A DNA stretch of 46,993 nt from Chloroflexota bacterium (GTDB lineage: Bacteria > Chloroflexota > Dehalococcoidia > Lucifugimonadales > VXLM01): NCBI GenBank assembly GCA_026713145.1, contig JAPOPA010000121.1:1-46993 (forward strand). Reading direction: 5' to 3'. Below are positions 1 to 8,067 of this stretch, piece after piece. Each line of letters starts with the position of its first letter. Position 1 is the first letter of the stretch. The notes beneath the pieces are model-generated. The model had not been told where the DNA came from. It saw only the letters and a list, made by a program, of their open reading frames with translations, and did not search any database. Position numbers and translations under genes: made by a program.

Positions 1-1154
1 GGATTCTCGTCGTGGACGACGAGCCGGATCTTGAGCCGCTGATAAAACTGCGAATGAGGCGCAAGATCCGGTCCGGCGTTTACAGCTTCGAATTCGCTGA
101 GAACGGTGTCGAGGCGCTTGAAATTCTGAAGCAGCACCAGGACATCGACATGGTTGTCACGGACATCAGCATGCCGCAGATGGACGGCCTCACGCTCCTC
201 GAGCAAATCCCCGGTGTCGCCGGCGACGATCTGCGGTGCGTCGTGGTATCGGCTTTCGGCGACATGAAGAACATCCGCACGGCGATGAACCGCGGGGCCT
301 TCGACTTCATCACCAAGCCCGTCGACTTCGATGACCTCAACGTAACGATAGAACGCACGCTCGAGCACCTCGAAGAGTGGCGGGAGGCGGTCGCGGCACG
401 GGACAAGCTCGTCGCGATCCAGAACGAACTCCAGCTGGCAAGCAGCACGCAGCAGTCCATTCTCCCGAAGGTGTTTCCGAAGGCTTCGGGCTACCAGGTG
501 TTTGGGCACATGGAGCCCGCCCGCAACGTTGGCGGCGACTTCTATGACGTCATTCGCCTGCAGGACAACCGCGTTGGCCTGGCGATCGCGGACGTCTCGG
601 ACAAGGGAGTGCCGGCAGCGCTGTTCATGATGTCCAGCCGCACGCTGCTAAAGGGAGCGGCGATCGGGACGAGCGATCCCGGTGACGCGCTTGATGAAGT
701 CAATTCTTTGCTCTATGAAGAAAACGAGACGTTGATGTTCGTCACGGTGCTCTACTCGATCTACGATCCGGCGACGGGCAGTCTGACCTACTCGAGCGCC
801 GGGCACGACGCGCCGTTGCTCGTGCGGCCCGACGGGAGCACGGAACTGCTGCCACTCACCAACGGAGTTGCGCTTGGGGTCGCGCCGGACGTCGAGTTTT
901 CAAGCCACACTGTGCAACTGGAACCCGGCGACGCCGTTGTACTCTATACGGACGGAGTGACGGAAGCGATAAATACCAGGGGGGAACAGTTCGGCGTTGA
1001 GCGTTTGCAGGAGGTTTTCGCCGCCAGTCCTCCGAAGAACGCCGAGCAGGCCGCCAAGGAGACGTTCGAGGCGGTGAGAGAGTTCGTCGACGAAGCTCAG
1101 CAGTTCGACGACATCACCTGTTTAGTGCTCTATCGGGGTGACGGAGTTTCCTAA
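1..1154 (+). CDS. Response regulator with PP2C-type (RsbU/SpoIIE) phosphatase output, 5' partial
   Basis: The reading frame is open to the window edge and encodes ILVVDDEPD, so the true start lies upstream; the GTG at 12 is the V of the acidic pocket. The first ~120 residues form a receiver domain: DDE near the N-terminus, phospho-acceptor Asp in VVTDISMPQMDG, and conserved Lys in ITKPVDF. A short helical linker follows. From about residue 165 to the end is a SpoIIE/PP2C serine phosphatase domain with metal-binding GGDFYD, ADVSDKG and YTDGVTEA motifs. In this family a histidine kinase phosphorylates the receiver, and the phosphatase acts on an anti-sigma-factor antagonist or similar target. 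The partner is not visible here. Confidence 0.93.
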   Translation, partial: ILVVDDEPDLEPLIKLRMRRKIRSGVYSFEFAENGVEALEILKQHQDIDMVVTDISMPQMDGLTLLEQIPGVAGDDLRCVVVSAFGDMKNIRTAMNRGAFDFITKPVDFDDLNVTIERTLEHLEEWREAVAARDKLVAIQNELQLASSTQQSILPKVFPKASGYQVFGHMEPARNVGGDFYDVIRLQDNRVGLAIADVSDKGVPAALFMMSSRTLLKGAAIGTSDPGDALDEVNSLLYEENETLMFVTVLYSIYDPATGSLTYSSAGHDAPLLVRPDGSTELLPLTNGVALGVAPDVEFSSHTVQLEPGDAVVLYTDGVTEAINTRGEQFGVERLQEVFAASPPKNAEQAAKETFEAVREFVDEAQQFDDITCLVLYRGDGVS

Positions 1155-1194
1155 TTCCGAAACTGTCTGTAGACTATTAGGTAAGGAGAGGTAA

Positions 1195-1638
1195 ATGCGA
1201 TTCGGAATGATTGTTTTATTGGTCTTTTCTGCAGCGGCAGCAGTGATTGTCGCGGCGTCGGCTGCGTCGGCCGATAACCACGGCGGCGATGGGACTTACG
1301 GATGCTTCCTCAATAACGGGGAGGTGTTCTGGGACGGCTACGCGCACCCTGCCGTATTTGGCAGCGGTCCAAGTGTGGGCCCCAGTCCCGGTCTCGGTCT
1401 GGCGATGATCGCCGGGCCCGACTGCGATCAATTCCCTTCACACCCCGACTATGCGGACGATCGCGTGTGGAGTCCGGAATACGTGCGAGCAACTCCGACG
1501 CCACTGCCCACTGCAACGCCTACGCCCACTCCCACTCCCACTCCGGTGCCCACTCCGGAACCTGATGACGGCGTACCAGCACAGCCTTTCTGCTTCTGGA
1601 ACGATGAGGAAACGGTGTTGTGGTGCTACGGCCAGTAG
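1195..1638 (+). CDS. Secreted Pro/Thr-rich small protein of unknown function
   Basis: 147 residues. The N-terminus is a clear Sec signal peptide (basic start, hydrophobic core, AASA-like cleavage region near residue 25). The mature part has one Cys-containing segment (GCFLNNGEVFWDGY), a central linker of TPTP repeats at about residues 100-122, and a second segment (FCFWNDEETVLWCYG) that resembles the first. AAGGAGAGGT lies just before the ATG, supporting this start. It begins 40 bp after the phosphatase stop, so co-transcription is possible. No family is recognised; a periplasmic or surface protein with a flexible linker is the most that can be said. Confidence 0.7.
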   Translation: MRFGMIVLLVFSAAAAVIVAASAASADNHGGDGTYGCFLNNGEVFWDGYAHPAVFGSGPSVGPSPGLGLAMIAGPDCDQFPSHPDYADDRVWSPEYVRATPTPLPTATPTPTPTPTPVPTPEPDDGVPAQPFCFWNDEETVLWCYGQ

Positions 1639-1666
1639 GTCATTGACCAGCGGTCAACCGAATATT

Positions 1667-1741
1667 GGGTCGCAGTTGGAAATCTCGGGCGGAGGCTGCT
1701 AACCGGCGGCTTCCGCAGTTAGAGATTTAGGACTGCGACCC
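1667..1741. repeat. Nested palindrome between convergent genes
   Basis: Three stacked inverted repeats share one centre. Outer arms GGGTCGCAGT (1667-1676) and ACTGCGACCC (1732-1741) are perfect; middle arms AAATCTC (1680-1686) and GAGATTT (1722-1728) are perfect; inner arms GCGGAGGC (1689-1696) and GCTTCCGC (1709-1716) pair with one G-U. Symmetric 3-nt internal loops separate the outer and middle stems. It lies between the convergent secreted-protein and dapA genes. A bidirectional terminator, a structured RNA or a palindromic mobile repeat are all possible; the T-run is weak. Confidence 0.55.
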
Positions 1742-1747
1742 TCGTTT

Positions 1748-2644
1748 CTACTCGACCGGCAGATCGACCCGGTACATGTCCATCACCGGGTCGAATTTGG
1801 CCTTGAAGTCCTCGTCAGGCGGCGCCATCGGCAGGCGTGTCGGCCCCGCATCGAACCCCGCGCGGTTGACGGCGTACTTGATCGGTACCGGATTCGTCAC
1901 CCAGAAAAGCGCTTTGAAGATCGGAAGCATTCGCAGGTGCTCCCTGGCGGCGCTTTCAAGCTCCCCTTCGAGGATTAGCCCCATCATCGTCTTGATCTGG
2001 TCTCCCATGATGTTTCCGGCTACGCTGACGATCCCGTAGCCCCCCACGCACATCACGGAGAACGTCTCGTCGTCGTTTCCCGACCACACCAGGAACCCGT
2101 CCGGCGCGCCGTCGACGATCCTGGCGATCTGCACGGGGTCGCTAGACGCCTCTTTCACGCCGACGATATTGTCTATCTCGGCGAGCCGCAGCGTCGTGGA
2201 ATCGTCCATGTTGAGGGAGGTCCGGGACGGAACGTTGTACAACATGCACGGCAGCGAGGTCGCCTCGGCGATCGCCTTGAAGTGCTGGTACAGCCCTTCC
2301 TGCTGAGGCTTGTTGTAGGCGGGCACGGTTAGCAGGAACCCGTCGACGCCGAGCTTCTCAGCCTCCTGGGTCAGCTCGACCGACTTGCGGTGGTTGTTGT
2401 CGGTGGTCCCGGCGATGATCGCAGCGTCGGGGCCGACGGCCTCCTTGACCTCGGCGAACAGGCGCAGCTTCTCTTCGTCGGACATCGAGGGGGACTCCCC
2501 CGTCGTGCCGCCGATAACCAGTCCGTCGTTGCCTGAAGCGATGAGGCCCTGAGCGAGCTTTCGCGCCTGGTCGTAGGCGATCTCGCCGTCCTCAGTCATG
2601 GGCGTGATCATAGCGGTGAGCAGTCGTCCGATATCTGCCGGCAT
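1748..2644 (-). CDS. dapA: 4-hydroxy-tetrahydrodipicolinate synthase
   Basis: Condenses pyruvate with aspartate semialdehyde, the first committed step of the diaminopimelate/lysine pathway, in the cytoplasm. The 298-residue length is normal for this TIM-barrel aldolase family. GGTTGES (residues 45-51) is the pyruvate-binding loop, Tyr136 in LYNVPSRT is the expected proton relay, and Lys164 in GVKEASSD is the expected Schiff-base lysine. GGAGGGG precedes the ATG. It starts one base after the asd stop codon, so the two consecutive enzymes are an operon. Other members of this superfamily (N-acetylneuraminate lyase, KDG aldolase) share these residues, but the asd neighbour favours DapA. Confidence 0.93.
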   Translation of the reverse strand: MPADIGRLLTAMITPMTEDGEIAYDQARKLAQGLIASGNDGLVIGGTTGESPSMSDEEKLRLFAEVKEAVGPDAAIIAGTTDNNHRKSVELTQEAEKLGVDGFLLTVPAYNKPQQEGLYQHFKAIAEATSLPCMLYNVPSRTSLNMDDSTTLRLAEIDNIVGVKEASSDPVQIARIVDGAPDGFLVWSGNDDETFSVMCVGGYGIVSVAGNIMGDQIKTMMGLILEGELESAAREHLRMLPIFKALFWVTNPVPIKYAVNRAGFDAGPTRLPMAPPDEDFKAKFDPVMDMYRVDLPVE

Positions 2645-2645
2645 C

Positions 2646-3680
2646 TTAACCCCTCCTTGCCGAGGTATTCAGCAAGCCCCGACTCATCATTTCCTCTGCG
2701 ATCTGGATTCCGTTCAGGGCAGCGCCCTTGCGAAGGTTGTCCGTAACGAGCCACATGGCGACGCCGCGGGGATTCGACACGTCCTGACGGATTCTGCCCA
2801 CGAACACGTCGTCCTCTCCCTCCGCATCGACGGGCATAGGGTAACGGTTCATGGTCGGGTCGTCCACCACGGTCAGGCCGGGGACGTCGGACAGCACCTC
2901 TCGGACTTCGCCGGGGCCCATCGGCTCCCCGAAGTCTATGTGCACGGCCTCGCTGTGGCCGACCATCACGGGCACCCGCACGCACGTGGCCGAGATCTGG
3001 AGACCCGGCTCGTGGAGTATCTTGCGGGTCTCGTTCACCATCTTCATCTCTTCGGTGGTGTAGCCGTTGTCCTCGAAGGTCTCCACGTGGGGGAGCACGT
3101 TGAAGGCAATCTGATGGGGGTATTCACTCGGCTCGACCGGGTCGTTGTCAAGGACGGCGACGGACTGGTCGCGCAGCTCCTCCACCGCGGCGGCGCCGGT
3201 CCCCGAGACCGACTGGTACGTGCTCACGACCACCCGCTCGATGGAGTTGACTCCCAACAGCGGCTTGAGCGTCATTGCCAAGGGGGCGGTGGAGCAGTTC
3301 GGGACGGACACGATGCCGTTGTGCGACTCAAGGTCGTCACCATTAATCTCGGGTATCACGAGGGGAACGTTGGGATCCATGCGGAAGGCCGAGCTTTTGT
3401 CCACGACGGACGCACCGTTCTCAACGGCAAGCGGGCCGATCTCCCGGCTAATGCCGCTGCCAGCGCACACGAATACGAGGTCCACGTCGCCGAGTAGCTC
3501 CGGGGTCGCCTCCTCGACCGTGCGTTCCTCGCCCAGCACCGTCAGCCTCTTGCCCCAAGACCGCTCGGACGCGCACAGACGCACCTGGGTCGCGGGGAAG
3601 TCCCGCTCTTCGAGTATGGAGAGAAAGGCCGAGCCCACCGCACCGGTCGCTCCGATCACCGCAATTCGACAGCCGTCCAT
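2646..3680 (-). CDS. asd: Aspartate-semialdehyde dehydrogenase
   Basis: NADPH-dependent reduction of aspartyl phosphate to aspartate semialdehyde, feeding lysine, threonine and methionine synthesis. Residues 5-20 hold the Rossmann motif GATGAVGS; Cys129 in VPNCSTAPL is the catalytic thiol; the His in MVGHSEAVHIDF is the second catalytic residue. The open frame extends upstream to 3722, but the ATG at 3680 is preceded directly by GGGAGGAG and begins at the expected MDGCRIAVIG N-terminus, giving a normal length of 344 residues. dapA follows immediately, so the gene product makes the substrate of the next enzyme. Confidence 0.94.
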   Translation of the reverse strand: MDGCRIAVIGATGAVGSAFLSILEERDFPATQVRLCASERSWGKRLTVLGEERTVEEATPELLGDVDLVFVCAGSGISREIGPLAVENGASVVDKSSAFRMDPNVPLVIPEINGDDLESHNGIVSVPNCSTAPLAMTLKPLLGVNSIERVVVSTYQSVSGTGAAAVEELRDQSVAVLDNDPVEPSEYPHQIAFNVLPHVETFEDNGYTTEEMKMVNETRKILHEPGLQISATCVRVPVMVGHSEAVHIDFGEPMGPGEVREVLSDVPGLTVVDDPTMNRYPMPVDAEGEDDVFVGRIRQDVSNPRGVAMWLVTDNLRKGAALNGIQIAEEMMSRGLLNTSARRG

Positions 3681-3773
3681 AGCTCCTCCCGTCCGTCGCA
3701 ACACCGAAAATGATACCGTCAATACGGTGGCGATTCCAGCTTTACGGCGGACGGGCGGGGCGAGAGCGGGGCC

Positions 3774-4385
3774 CTACAGCCGTCCCAGCATCTCTCGCTT
3801 CTTGGCCTCGAACTCTTCGTCGCTGATGACGCCCTTCTGATTGAGATCGCTGAGACGCTCCAGCGACGTGTAGACGTCCTTCGACTCGTCCTCGCGGTTC
3901 TTGAGGTCGCCAACGACCCGCTTGCCGCGTTCCAGGGCCTCGTCGTATCGTCTCGTGGCGGAGGCGAGGTCAATGTCGACCAAGTTGCCACCCGTCTCAT
4001 AGTGACGTTTCGCGACCTGGCCGACGGCGAAGGTCGACGCTCCCGACAGTACCGACATGGACGCACCGCCGACCAAGGTACCGACACCGGGCACCGCCTT
4101 GATGAACGATGCCCCGACCCGCGCGAACGTGCCACCGGTCAGTGCCGCTACGAACGTCTTTCCCATATTCTCGGTGAAGTCGGATTCGTATGCTTCCGCG
4201 AGTTGCTTGAGCATGTCGACCTGTATGGCGGACACGGCCAGCACGTCAAAAATGGGGACGGGAATCAGACCCGCGCCCATGCTCCACAGCGTATGGCTGT
4301 GGATAATCCTGTCGGCCCTCTTGCTCCGGTCTATGTTCAACTCTCGGGGTTCACTTGCCGGTTCATCTTGCGCCGTCTGTGTCAT
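3774..4385 (-). CDS. DUF697-like membrane-associated protein with C-terminal SHOCT domain
   Basis: About 203 residues. The central part (residues ~20-120) has the DUF697 pattern: HTLWSMGAGLIPVPIFDVLAVSAIQVDMLKQL, then Gly/Ala-rich hydrophobic helices able to enter a membrane. The last ~30 residues (LSDLNQKGVISDEEFEAKKREMLGRL) are a SHOCT short C-terminal domain, usually an oligomerisation tail. Three in-frame ATGs are possible. The one at 4385 has GAGGAGG six bases upstream and is preferred; the ATG at 4400 overlaps that ribosome site. Function unknown. The 36-bp repeat at 4433 lies in its upstream region. Confidence 0.75.
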   Translation of the reverse strand: MTQTAQDEPASEPRELNIDRSKRADRIIHSHTLWSMGAGLIPVPIFDVLAVSAIQVDMLKQLAEAYESDFTENMGKTFVAALTGGTFARVGASFIKAVPGVGTLVGGASMSVLSGASTFAVGQVAKRHYETGGNLVDIDLASATRRYDEALERGKRVVGDLKNREDESKDVYTSLERLSDLNQKGVISDEEFEAKKREMLGRL

Positions 4386-4432
4386 CATGCGCCTCCTCAT
4401 GTGGTGGCATCAATGTAACCGAGCTTATGGGA

Positions 4433-4468
4433 ATTGGTAATCACACGATCGTGTGATTTTTCTGGCGA
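4433..4468. repeat. 36-bp direct repeat, copy 1, with palindromic core
   Basis: Identical base for base to 6218-6253 and in the same orientation. It contains the 18-bp palindrome ATCACACGATCGTGTGAT followed by a T-run, which could also fold as an 8-bp hairpin with a GATC loop. Together the copies bracket a 1.75-kb patch with an intron fragment and duplicated small genes. It may be a terminator, a regulator site or the trace of an insertion. Confidence 0.8.
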
Positions 4469-4531
4469 GTTAGCGTCGCCCCACTGTCCGCAGCGGTGAA
4501 AGCGGAAATGCATAGGATGCTGAAACTCCCT

Positions 4532-4837
4532 CTATGGTTTCGGAGGGTTGATGGTATCCGCGCCGGTATCCAGCCGAGCATCAAGGGTGGCAGGCAGCGC
4601 TTCCAGTTCCGGGTGGTCCAGGATGGCTTTGATGATGCGGTCGATTTTCGCCAGTGACATGCCGTCCACGGTCTCTGCGGTGATGCCCTTGGTCGTAGCC
4701 CCCTGGTTTGAGTAGATGCGACCGTAGGCCCGCAAGTACAAGTTCCGGTTGTAAAGCAGCCGATAGATGTTCTCCAGCGGCAATCCTCGTTCTCCGCGTT
4801 TGCTGATGTCGTTCAGTACAGTTTCGGCGTCTTGCAT
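4532..4837 (-). pseudogene. Group II intron reverse transcriptase, N-terminal fragment
   Basis: The first ~75 residues of this 101-codon frame match the N-terminus of group II intron reverse transcriptase/maturases: NIYRLLYNRNLYLRAYGRIY, then NQGATTKGITAETVDGMSLAKID. In the family the next segment holds the basic RT motifs, and the whole protein is about 400-600 residues. Here the similarity stops after IIKAI, unrelated residues follow, and the frame closes. No YADD catalytic motif is present anywhere nearby. It is therefore a 5' remnant of a retroelement and not an active enzyme. GGGAGG lies upstream of the ATG, so a short peptide could still be made. Confidence 0.72.
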
Positions 4838-4990
4838 TGTGCAAACCTCCCTGTCGTATTCCGTCTAAAACCACCTGCCCTCCTTCGCCTTGTACCGGGC
4901 TTTCCCCGGCTCGGACTGCTACGAGGGCTCCGTTGCCATAGGGGTCTCCCCCCGTAGGCCATGCCGCGTTCCGTTGACTTCGGGGTTGGG
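4838..4990 (-). other. Group II intron-like 5' leader preceding the RT fragment
   Basis: Read on the minus strand, this noncoding stretch shows the pattern usual upstream of group II intron ORFs: ATGGCCTACGGGGGGAGACC, then CCTCGTAGCAGTCCGAG, then AAGGCGAAGGAGGGCAGGT. It joins directly to the RT fragment, which supports the retroelement reading. A diverged second copy lies at about 5350-5470 without an RT behind it. No intron 3' end (domain V) was seen. Confidence 0.5.
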
Positions 4991-5347
4991 CATTGCTAGT
5001 CTCCGCAGACAATCCCAGAGGGAGTAGCAGGAGTGGAGATTTCGACTGACCTATTAAAGGTCATTATCTTGTTGCCGCCTGCCTTGGTTGTGGGCCTCGC
5101 AGCCTACCGGTTGTACTTGGAATACCGGAAATGGGAGGCGAAGCGGTGGGCCGAGAACATGGTCAGAATGTCTGACCGTATCCTCCTGTCTGACATCACA
5201 GCATTGGCGAAAGCGAATTCGCCGTTGTTCGCGGACGCCATAGCCCTGTATTGCGCTCAGTTGGAACAAGGGCGCAACCCCGACGACTAGGCCGGGTTCC
5301 AGTAGAGATTGAGCTTCTTCCCGTTCAGTCGTTCGACATAGGTCGTT
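4872..5347. repeat. Tandem duplication, unit 1
   Basis: About 476 bp, repeated immediately at 5350-5831. Each unit has the intron-leader-like segment followed by a small plus-strand gene. The last ~55 bp of the two units, from the stop codon through CATAGGTCGTT, are identical or nearly so, while the 5' part of the gene has diverged. Confidence 0.8.
5033..5290 (+). CDS. Small single-pass membrane protein, paralogue A
   Basis: 85 residues from a GTG start with GGAGT just upstream. Residues ~7-28 are hydrophobic (LLKVIILLPPALVVGLAAYRLYL), followed by a basic stretch (EYRKWEAKR), as in an N-terminal membrane anchor with a cytoplasmic tail. The C-terminal 45 residues (ENMVRMSDRILLSDITALAK through LEQGRNPDD) are almost unchanged in the second copy at 5511. 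Differences between copies keep the frame and the hydrophobic character, which argues for a translated gene. No family is recognised. The overlap with retroelement leader sequence leaves some doubt. Confidence 0.45.
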   Translation: MEISTDLLKVIILLPPALVVGLAAYRLYLEYRKWEAKRWAENMVRMSDRILLSDITALAKANSPLFADAIALYCAQLEQGRNPDD

Positions 5348-5349
5348 GA

Positions 5350-5831
5350 CACTTGCCCTCCTTCGCCATGTGCCGGGCTTTCCCCGGCTCGGACTACTAC
5401 GAGGACCCCGTGACCATAGGGGTCTCCCCCCGTAGGTCATCCCGCGTTCCGTTGACTTTGGGGATTGGGCTCTACTAGTCTCCACAGACAGTCCCAGAGG
5501 GAGTATCAGGATGGAGTTTTCGCTCTCGACTGACCTATTGAAGGTCATTGCCTGGTTGCCGCCTATTTTCGTTGTGGCCGTTTTGGCCCACCGGTTTTTC
5601 TTGGAACACCGGCAAAGGAAGGCGACGCGTAGGGCCGAGAACATGGTCAGAATGTCTAACTGTATCCTCCTGTCTGACATCACAGCATTGGCGAAATCGA
5701 ATTCGCCGTTGTTCGCGGACGCCATAGCCCTCTATTGCGCTCAGTTGGAACAAGGGCGCAACCCCGACGACTAGGCCGGGTTCCAGTAGAGATTGAGCTT
5801 CTTCCCGTTCAGTCGTTCGACATAGGTCGTT
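5350..5831. repeat. Tandem duplication, unit 2
   Basis: Second copy of 4872-5347, in the same orientation. It keeps the leader-like segment (ACTACGAGGACCCCGTGACC region) and a complete small gene, but the RT fragment is absent because unit 1 lies where it would be. The in-gene length difference is six bases, so the frame is kept. Confidence 0.8.
5511..5774 (+). CDS. Small single-pass membrane protein, paralogue B
   Basis: 87 residues from an ATG with GAGGGAG upstream. It has the same plan as the protein at 5033: hydrophobic segment at residues ~8-30 (LLKVIAWLPPIFVVAVLAHRFFL), basic linker (EHRQRKATRR), and the conserved tail ENMVRMSNCILLSDITALAKSNSPLF through NPDD. The N-terminal half has drifted with mostly conservative changes, while the tail is nearly identical. 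No recognised function. Confidence 0.45.
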   Translation: MEFSLSTDLLKVIAWLPPIFVVAVLAHRFFLEHRQRKATRRAENMVRMSNCILLSDITALAKSNSPLFADAIALYCAQLEQGRNPDD

Positions 5832-6217
5832 CTAGCGCGACTGTAGGTGCCCCGTTCGTCCCCTTGAATTGACCGCATTGGTCATCGTCCACTCATCGGA
5901 AGTGCGTCGGCCCCCTACTGAAGCCGATGCAATCAGTGGCGCCGGGTTGCAAGCGTTCTACCGGCGGGGATCCAGAATCACCACTGGGATCTGGGGGTCA
6001 GGCAGTTTAGCTTTCACCGTATCGTGCGGGCCTTGCGGAACCAGCCCTACAACGCTTTCGGGCTGTAGCCGCTTTACCGACATGCTGTTGTCCCCCTAAG
6101 CTTTCGCTTCGAGGTAGGTCGGTTGACCCAAGAACTTTCCCCGAGTTCTTCCTAGCTGAGCTAGGTATCCTATGCTGCGTGACGCGGCGCACCATCCATG
6201 AAGACATGGGTGGAAGC
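5832..6217. other. Gene-free stretch inside the repeat-bracketed patch
   Basis: No convincing gene was found in these 386 bp. A 41-codon minus-strand frame (5958-6083) exists but has no family match or paralogue. Small inverted repeats such as GCTTTCGGGC/GCCCGAAAGC are the only structure seen. Confidence 0.4.
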
Positions 6218-6253
6218 ATTGGTAATCACACGATCGTGTGATTTTTCTGGCGA
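6218..6253. repeat. 36-bp direct repeat, copy 2, with palindromic core
   Basis: Identical and co-oriented with 4433-4468, including the ATCACACGATCGTGTGAT palindrome and the following T-run. It closes the scarred patch, some 190 bp upstream of the COG4091 gene. Confidence 0.8.
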
Positions 6254-6444
6254 ATGAACTGTAATACAACTGGAAGGCCGTGCCCTTCGGGAAGTTCTGC
6301 CATACCCTCCAAGCCAAACGGGTTCCCACCTCACGGTGCGCTGCTCCCTGTGATCACGCTTGCGGAGGCAGGTGAAACGTGCTGAAATACGCCGCTGTGA
6401 CGTAGATGGGGAAGGAAACACCTTAAGGGAGGTACGCGAGAACG

Positions 6445-7779
6445 ATGCGACAGCAACTTATGGCCCTGGAGGCAGAGGGGACTCCGATTCGGGTGGCCGT
6501 GATCGGGTGCGGGCGGTTCGGGTCGATGGTGATATCGCAGCTTGCGCAGGCTCCCGGCATGGAGGCGTCCATCGCCTGCGATCTTGATGTCCGTCGCGCG
6601 TCCGATGCGATTGCGCACGAGCGCAGGCCGCGCATCAGGCCAGTCAAGACCAACGACTTGGGCGAGGCCAACGATGCCCTCAACAAGGGGAGTCGTGTCG
6701 CAACTGACGATTCGAGCGTCGCGATTCAGGCCGAGGTGGACGTGGTAGTCGATGCCACGGGCAACCCGGACATCGCGGCCAAGCACGCCTACGAAGCCAT
6801 CATGGCGGGCAAGCACGTGGTCATGGTATCCGTCGAGGCCGACGTACTCGTGGGCCCCATCCTCAAGGACATGGCAGACCGCGCTGGCGTTGTGTACACG
6901 GCGGCCTATGGCGACCAGCCGGCGATCATCGAGGAGCTGGTCGACTGGGCTGTGAGCATGGGGTTCGACGTCGTCGCGGCGGGCAAGGGCACGAAGCACC
7001 GGGACGACTTCCGGTACCTCACCCCAGACCAGGCGCTCATCGAGTACGGCATGACGCCCGAGCAGATCGAGCGCAGCAATCTCAATCCCCGCATGTACAA
7101 CTCCTTCCTAGACACCACGAAGTCTTCCATCGAGATGTGCGCCGTGGCGAACATGACGGGACTCGTGCCGGACGTGCCGGGGATGCACTTCCCGTCGGCG
7201 AGCGTCGACGACATTCCCCGCCTGCTCATTCCCGCGGAGGACGGCGGCATCCTGAACCGGCAGGGAGTCGTGGAGATCGTGAGCTGTCTCGACGGCGAGG
7301 GGAATGACATTCCGGGCCACCTGCGTTGGGGCGTCTTCGTCGTCATTACCAGCCGGAGCGAGTACCTGCGCCAGTGCATGAAGGACTACGGCATGGCGAT
7401 GGACCCGACGGGCAAGTATGCCGTCATGTACCGGCCTTATCACCTCATCGGCATGGAGACGCCCGTCTCGATAGCGAAGGCGGTCCTCTATGGAGAGGCC
7501 ACCGGAGCACCACAGGGAAGGGTGTGCGAGGTCGTCGCCACAGCTAAGAAAGACCTCGCCGCCGGTGAAGTCCTCGACGGCGAGGGTGGCTACACCGTGC
7601 ACGGCTCCATCGTCGAGGCTCAGCAGGCCGACGACGAGGGACTGGCTCCCATTGGTCTGTGCCACGGGGCCAAGGTCTTGCGACCGGTCGAAAGGGGCAA
7701 AATGCTTGGCGTCGCGGACGTACAACTGCCGGAGGGCGGATTCGCCGCTCACCTTCGGGCCGTGCAGAACGCCGTATGA
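6445..7779 (+). CDS. COG4091-type NAD(P)-dependent oxidoreductase with C-terminal SAF domain
   Basis: 444 residues. A Rossmann fold begins at about residue 15 (RVAVIGCGRFGSMV), followed by the homoserine-dehydrogenase-like core with VVVDATGNPDIAAKHA and GKHVVMVSVEADVLVGP. The C-terminal ~100 residues (VVATAKKDLAAGEVLDGEGG and onward) form a SAF domain. Proteins of this type are often called predicted homoserine dehydrogenases, but they lack the usual C-terminal homoserine region and probably act on a different sugar acid or hydroxy acid. Substrate cannot be told from sequence. GGGAGG lies about 12 bases upstream of the ATG. The gene stands alone on this strand between the scarred patch and ileS. 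Confidence 0.82.
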   Translation: MRQQLMALEAEGTPIRVAVIGCGRFGSMVISQLAQAPGMEASIACDLDVRRASDAIAHERRPRIRPVKTNDLGEANDALNKGSRVATDDSSVAIQAEVDVVVDATGNPDIAAKHAYEAIMAGKHVVMVSVEADVLVGPILKDMADRAGVVYTAAYGDQPAIIEELVDWAVSMGFDVVAAGKGTKHRDDFRYLTPDQALIEYGMTPEQIERSNLNPRMYNSFLDTTKSSIEMCAVANMTGLVPDVPGMHFPSASVDDIPRLLIPAEDGGILNRQGVVEIVSCLDGEGNDIPGHLRWGVFVVITSRSEYLRQCMKDYGMAMDPTGKYAVMYRPYHLIGMETPVSIAKAVLYGEATGAPQGRVCEVVATAKKDLAAGEVLDGEGGYTVHGSIVEAQQADDEGLAPIGLCHGAKVLRPVERGKMLGVADVQLPEGGFAAHLRAVQNAV

Positions 7780-7831
7780 GGGGCTAGTACCGGTTCCCTA
7801 TGATTTTGGCAGCTTCCTCAAATGCCCTTAC

Positions 7832-7881
7832 CCCCGTATCGAGTACGGGGCAGGCACTAGCCCTCTCCCACGACGGGAGAG
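7832..7881. repeat. Two adjacent strong hairpins in the ileS upstream region
   Basis: CCCCGTA/TACGGGG (7832-7838 with 7844-7850) and CTCTCCC/GGGAGAG (7863-7869 with 7875-7881), each with a 5-nt loop. No T-run follows either, so simple terminators are unlikely. They may be a palindromic repeat element or part of a structured leader. The rest of 7780-8067 holds no gene. Confidence 0.5.
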
Positions 7882-8067
7882 TGGGTACGCGCCTCTCAAT
7901 TCGAGTGTCATATCCAAATGGGAACGGGGCTAACCCGCACCCATTCGGGGCGTCATCACCTTCGTAAAGGTAGATTTCCGTCCGTACTCCGACCGAAAAT
8001 GGGTAGATTGTGCGGGTCCACATGCCCGTCGGCCCAATGAAGCGACAGAAGCGAGGAGGAACGTAAA

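Noticed and set aside
2598-3497. 299-codon plus-strand frame
   Set aside because: Lies antisense to asd, whose motifs are complete; it is open only because of GC-rich third positions.
5958-6083. 41-codon minus-strand frame in the scarred patch
   Set aside because: Has GGGGGA upstream, but no paralogue, family or conservation to support it.
7780-8067. T-box or other riboswitch upstream of ileS
   Set aside because: Two hairpins are present but no T-box consensus or antiterminator sequence could be found.
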